Positions 4,598-6,318 of a DNA stretch of 6,318 nucleotides are shown here, piece after piece. Position 1 is the first letter of the stretch. Every line of letters starts with the position of its first letter. Source of the DNA: an uncultured Clostridia bacterium (GTDB lineage Bacteria > Bacillota > Clostridia > Oscillospirales > Ruminococcaceae); assembly GCA_945931735.1 (NCBI GenBank), contig CAMEPN010000114.1, forward strand, positions 1 through 6,318. The letters run 5' to 3'. The position numbers were made by a program, and so were the translations under genes. The notes under the pieces were generated by a model. It did no database searches, was not told the DNA's origin, and saw nothing but the letters and a program-made list of their open reading frames with translations.

Positions 4598-6318
4598 ATG
4601 TCTGAAACCATTAACATCAATTGGGAAGAACACCGCCGTCACAAGTACATTGACCCGCAGAAGTACGGCAGAAATGATGTTATTGCCTGTGTGAACGAAA
4701 GAGAACGTTTTTCAGAGGTCAGAGAGCTTATTAACAAGATCAATGACATCAATTATTACGATTTCGTCAATATGTTCACCCAGCGCTTCATCATTTGCAG
4801 CTGCTCCGAAAACGACGCCTGCCTTGCGATGCTTGCCATTTACTACACCATTCAGGATAAGATGGAGGGAGAAAGCGGCTCCCGCTACATAATTGAAAAG
4901 GACGTTGTGCCGATCAGCTTTGGAATGGGCGGATTTAACGACATGGACAGCAGCTCCGATAACGATGACGACGAGCTTTCCGAAAGGCTGAAATTTTCGG
5001 AGAATGCCCGCTGTATGCACGTTTACAGCACATTCAGCTTTGCGGGTATGCTCGACGAGCTGGAAAGATCAGATTCTGCCCTTTTTATTTTATCCGTCGG
5101 TGTGCCAAACGACATTTCCGACATAGAGTATGATGATCCCGACGATAAAGACGTCAACTCTGCCGCTATAGGAAGGTTAGGAGCGGAATACGGCTACATT
5201 CGTGTGAACATCAAACGGGATTCAGCCGAAGAGCTGAATATGATGATGCGGAAGCGCCTTGAGGACTATGGCTTTGATATCTCGGGAATTGAAAACGAAC
5301 TGAAGCTCTATTGCGAAAAAGCGTACCGACCCGACGAGTATCACCTTAATTCGATGACGCACGGTCTGCTCAATATGTGGCTTCTTTCGGGAAAAAAAGA
5401 GCGCGTTCTTGTCAAGGAGGATATCCTGTCGATACTGAATGGCATGAACACAAAGGAAAAGGTCAAGACAGGCGGTCAGACCACCGCAAAGCTGGTCGGT
5501 CTTAAAAATGAGCGCAAAAAAATAGACGGCATTGCAAAAATGCTCACATTTGAGCAGAAGCGCATAAAAATGGGCATATCCGGCGGATTTAACGGCTGCA
5601 ACATGGTGTTCGCAGGCCCTCCCGGAACCGCCAAGACCACACTTGCGCGCGAGTTTGCGAAAATGCTTGCGGAGAACAATGTCATTTCCGGCAGCGATAA
5701 CTTCAAGGAGTGCCGCAAATCCGACCTTGTGGGAAAGTATGTCGGGTGGACGGCAAGCATGATAGACAATATGTTTGAATCCATGGACCGCGCGGGCGGC
5801 GGCGTTATCTTCTTTGACGAGATATACACCCTGACCGAGAAGGAACAGACCTGTTTCGATACCGAGGCAGTCACCTGTATCGTACAGAACATGGAGAATT
5901 ACCGCAGCAAGGTGTTCTGTATATTTGCGGGATACGGGGACAAGATGGAAACGTTTCTTTCCTCCAACCCCGGAATCCGCTCCAGAATACATTTTATCGT
6001 GAATTTCAGCAACTATGACACCGAAACCCTTATCGACATAACAAAGTCGGTGTGCAGCTCCTGCGGGTATGATTTCCCGAAGGGCGGCGAAAGCATTCTC
6101 TCCGAATACTTTGATCGCCTGCGCGAGATAAGAGGTCCGCAGTTCGGCAACGGCCGCGAGGCAAGAAATATCATCTCCAACGCTTCGCAGAAGATGGCGA
6201 TGCGCCTGTGGAACGTAAAAAAACCGACCGAGAAAAGACTCCGCGCGCTTTCGACAAGCGATCTGAAGCTCGCTGCGGAGGACATTCTTTCCTCGGAAGT
6301 GTACATTACTGACAACAG
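4598..6318 (+). CDS. CbbX/SpoVK-type AAA+ ATPase (3' partial)
   Basis: The frame is open for 573 codons to the right edge. ATG 4598 has AAAGGAG 7 bases upstream. Residues ~300-573 are an AAA+ domain close to the CbbX/SpoVK group. Walker A is GPPGTAKTT (340-348), the pore-loop signature DLVGKYVGWTA (376-386), Walker B VIFFDE (403-408), sensor 1 region IFAGYGDKM (442-450), arginine finger NPGIRSR (457-463) and sensor 2 GNGREARN (517-524). All catalytic residues are present, so it should be an active ATP-driven ring remodelling a protein or complex in the cytosol. Residues 1-285 match no family I know, but their last part (IRVNIKRDSAEELNMMMRKR to LVKEDILSIL) copies the layout of an AAA+ lid. Acidic segments lie at 114-129 and 174-185. 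No membrane segment is seen. The substrate is unknown. The preceding WYL gene may be functionally linked but has a terminator between. Confidence 0.9.
   Translation, partial: MSETININWEEHRRHKYIDPQKYGRNDVIACVNERERFSEVRELINKINDINYYDFVNMFTQRFIICSCSENDACLAMLAIYYTIQDKMEGESGSRYIIEKDVVPISFGMGGFNDMDSSSDNDDDELSERLKFSENARCMHVYSTFSFAGMLDELERSDSALFILSVGVPNDISDIEYDDPDDKDVNSAAIGRLGAEYGYIRVNIKRDSAEELNMMMRKRLEDYGFDISGIENELKLYCEKAYRPDEYHLNSMTHGLLNMWLLSGKKERVLVKEDILSILNGMNTKEKVKTGGQTTAKLVGLKNERKKIDGIAKMLTFEQKRIKMGISGGFNGCNMVFAGPPGTAKTTLAREFAKMLAENNVISGSDNFKECRKSDLVGKYVGWTASMIDNMFESMDRAGGGVIFFDEIYTLTEKEQTCFDTEAVTCIVQNMENYRSKVFCIFAGYGDKMETFLSSNPGIRSRIHFIVNFSNYDTETLIDITKSVCSSCGYDFPKGGESILSEYFDRLREIRGPQFGNGREARNIISNASQKMAMRLWNVKKPTEKRLRALSTSDLKLAAEDILSSEVYITDN

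Noticed and set aside
5222..5992. 256-residue open frame on the minus strand
   Set aside because: It lies opposite the AAA+ gene, whose Walker A, Walker B, arginine finger and sensor motifs are all on the plus strand; the minus-strand product has no recognisable motif.
1..6318. tRNA, rRNA or CRISPR array
   Set aside because: No cloverleaf, rRNA signature or regularly spaced direct repeats were seen on either strand.

Overview
The window suggests a gut or rumen Clostridia of the Ruminococcaceae/Oscillospiraceae type. The clearest sign is a type I dockerin (cellulosome anchoring module) at 1494-1667. Strong AGGAGG/AAAGGAG ribosome binding sites and short U-tailed terminators fit a Firmicute. 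This placement is inference from gene content; no marker gene is present.

Layout: (1) 1-570 is the C-terminal part of a LuxR/MalT-type regulator, cut by the window edge and closed by a terminator at 594-630. (2) 673-912 is a small DUF2442-like gene with no ATG, GTG or TTG start, followed at once by a perfect ribosome binding site and ATG (926). That ATG leads out of frame into a Gly-rich linker and a dockerin protein (948-1670), so the dockerin gene looks decapitated. (3) 1671-1908 holds a GAAA-loop hairpin, a possible transposase C-terminal remnant and a small terminator. (4) 1909-2598 on the minus strand is an orphan 229-residue protein of unrecognised family, in visibly AT-richer DNA. (5) 2599-3157 has no large gene but carries two good sigma-70-type promoters pointing at each other, with tiny reading frames between them. 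(6) 3158-4486 encodes a WYL-domain transcriptional regulator, ended by a strong terminator. (7) From 4598 off the right edge runs a CbbX/SpoVK-type AAA+ ATPase of at least 573 residues with its own extended -10 promoter. Its first ~285 residues look like a decayed second AAA+ module.

How the genes may work together: the WYL regulator and the AAA+ ATPase are neighbours on one strand but separate transcription units. WYL proteins are ligand-responsive regulators, often near defence and stress genes, and CbbX-like ATPases remodel protein partners. A regulated remodelling or defence module is a reasonable hypothesis, but the partner genes would lie beyond the right edge. The left half (orphan small genes, truncated dockerin, AT-rich cargo, possible transposase scrap) reads as a patchwork accessory region.
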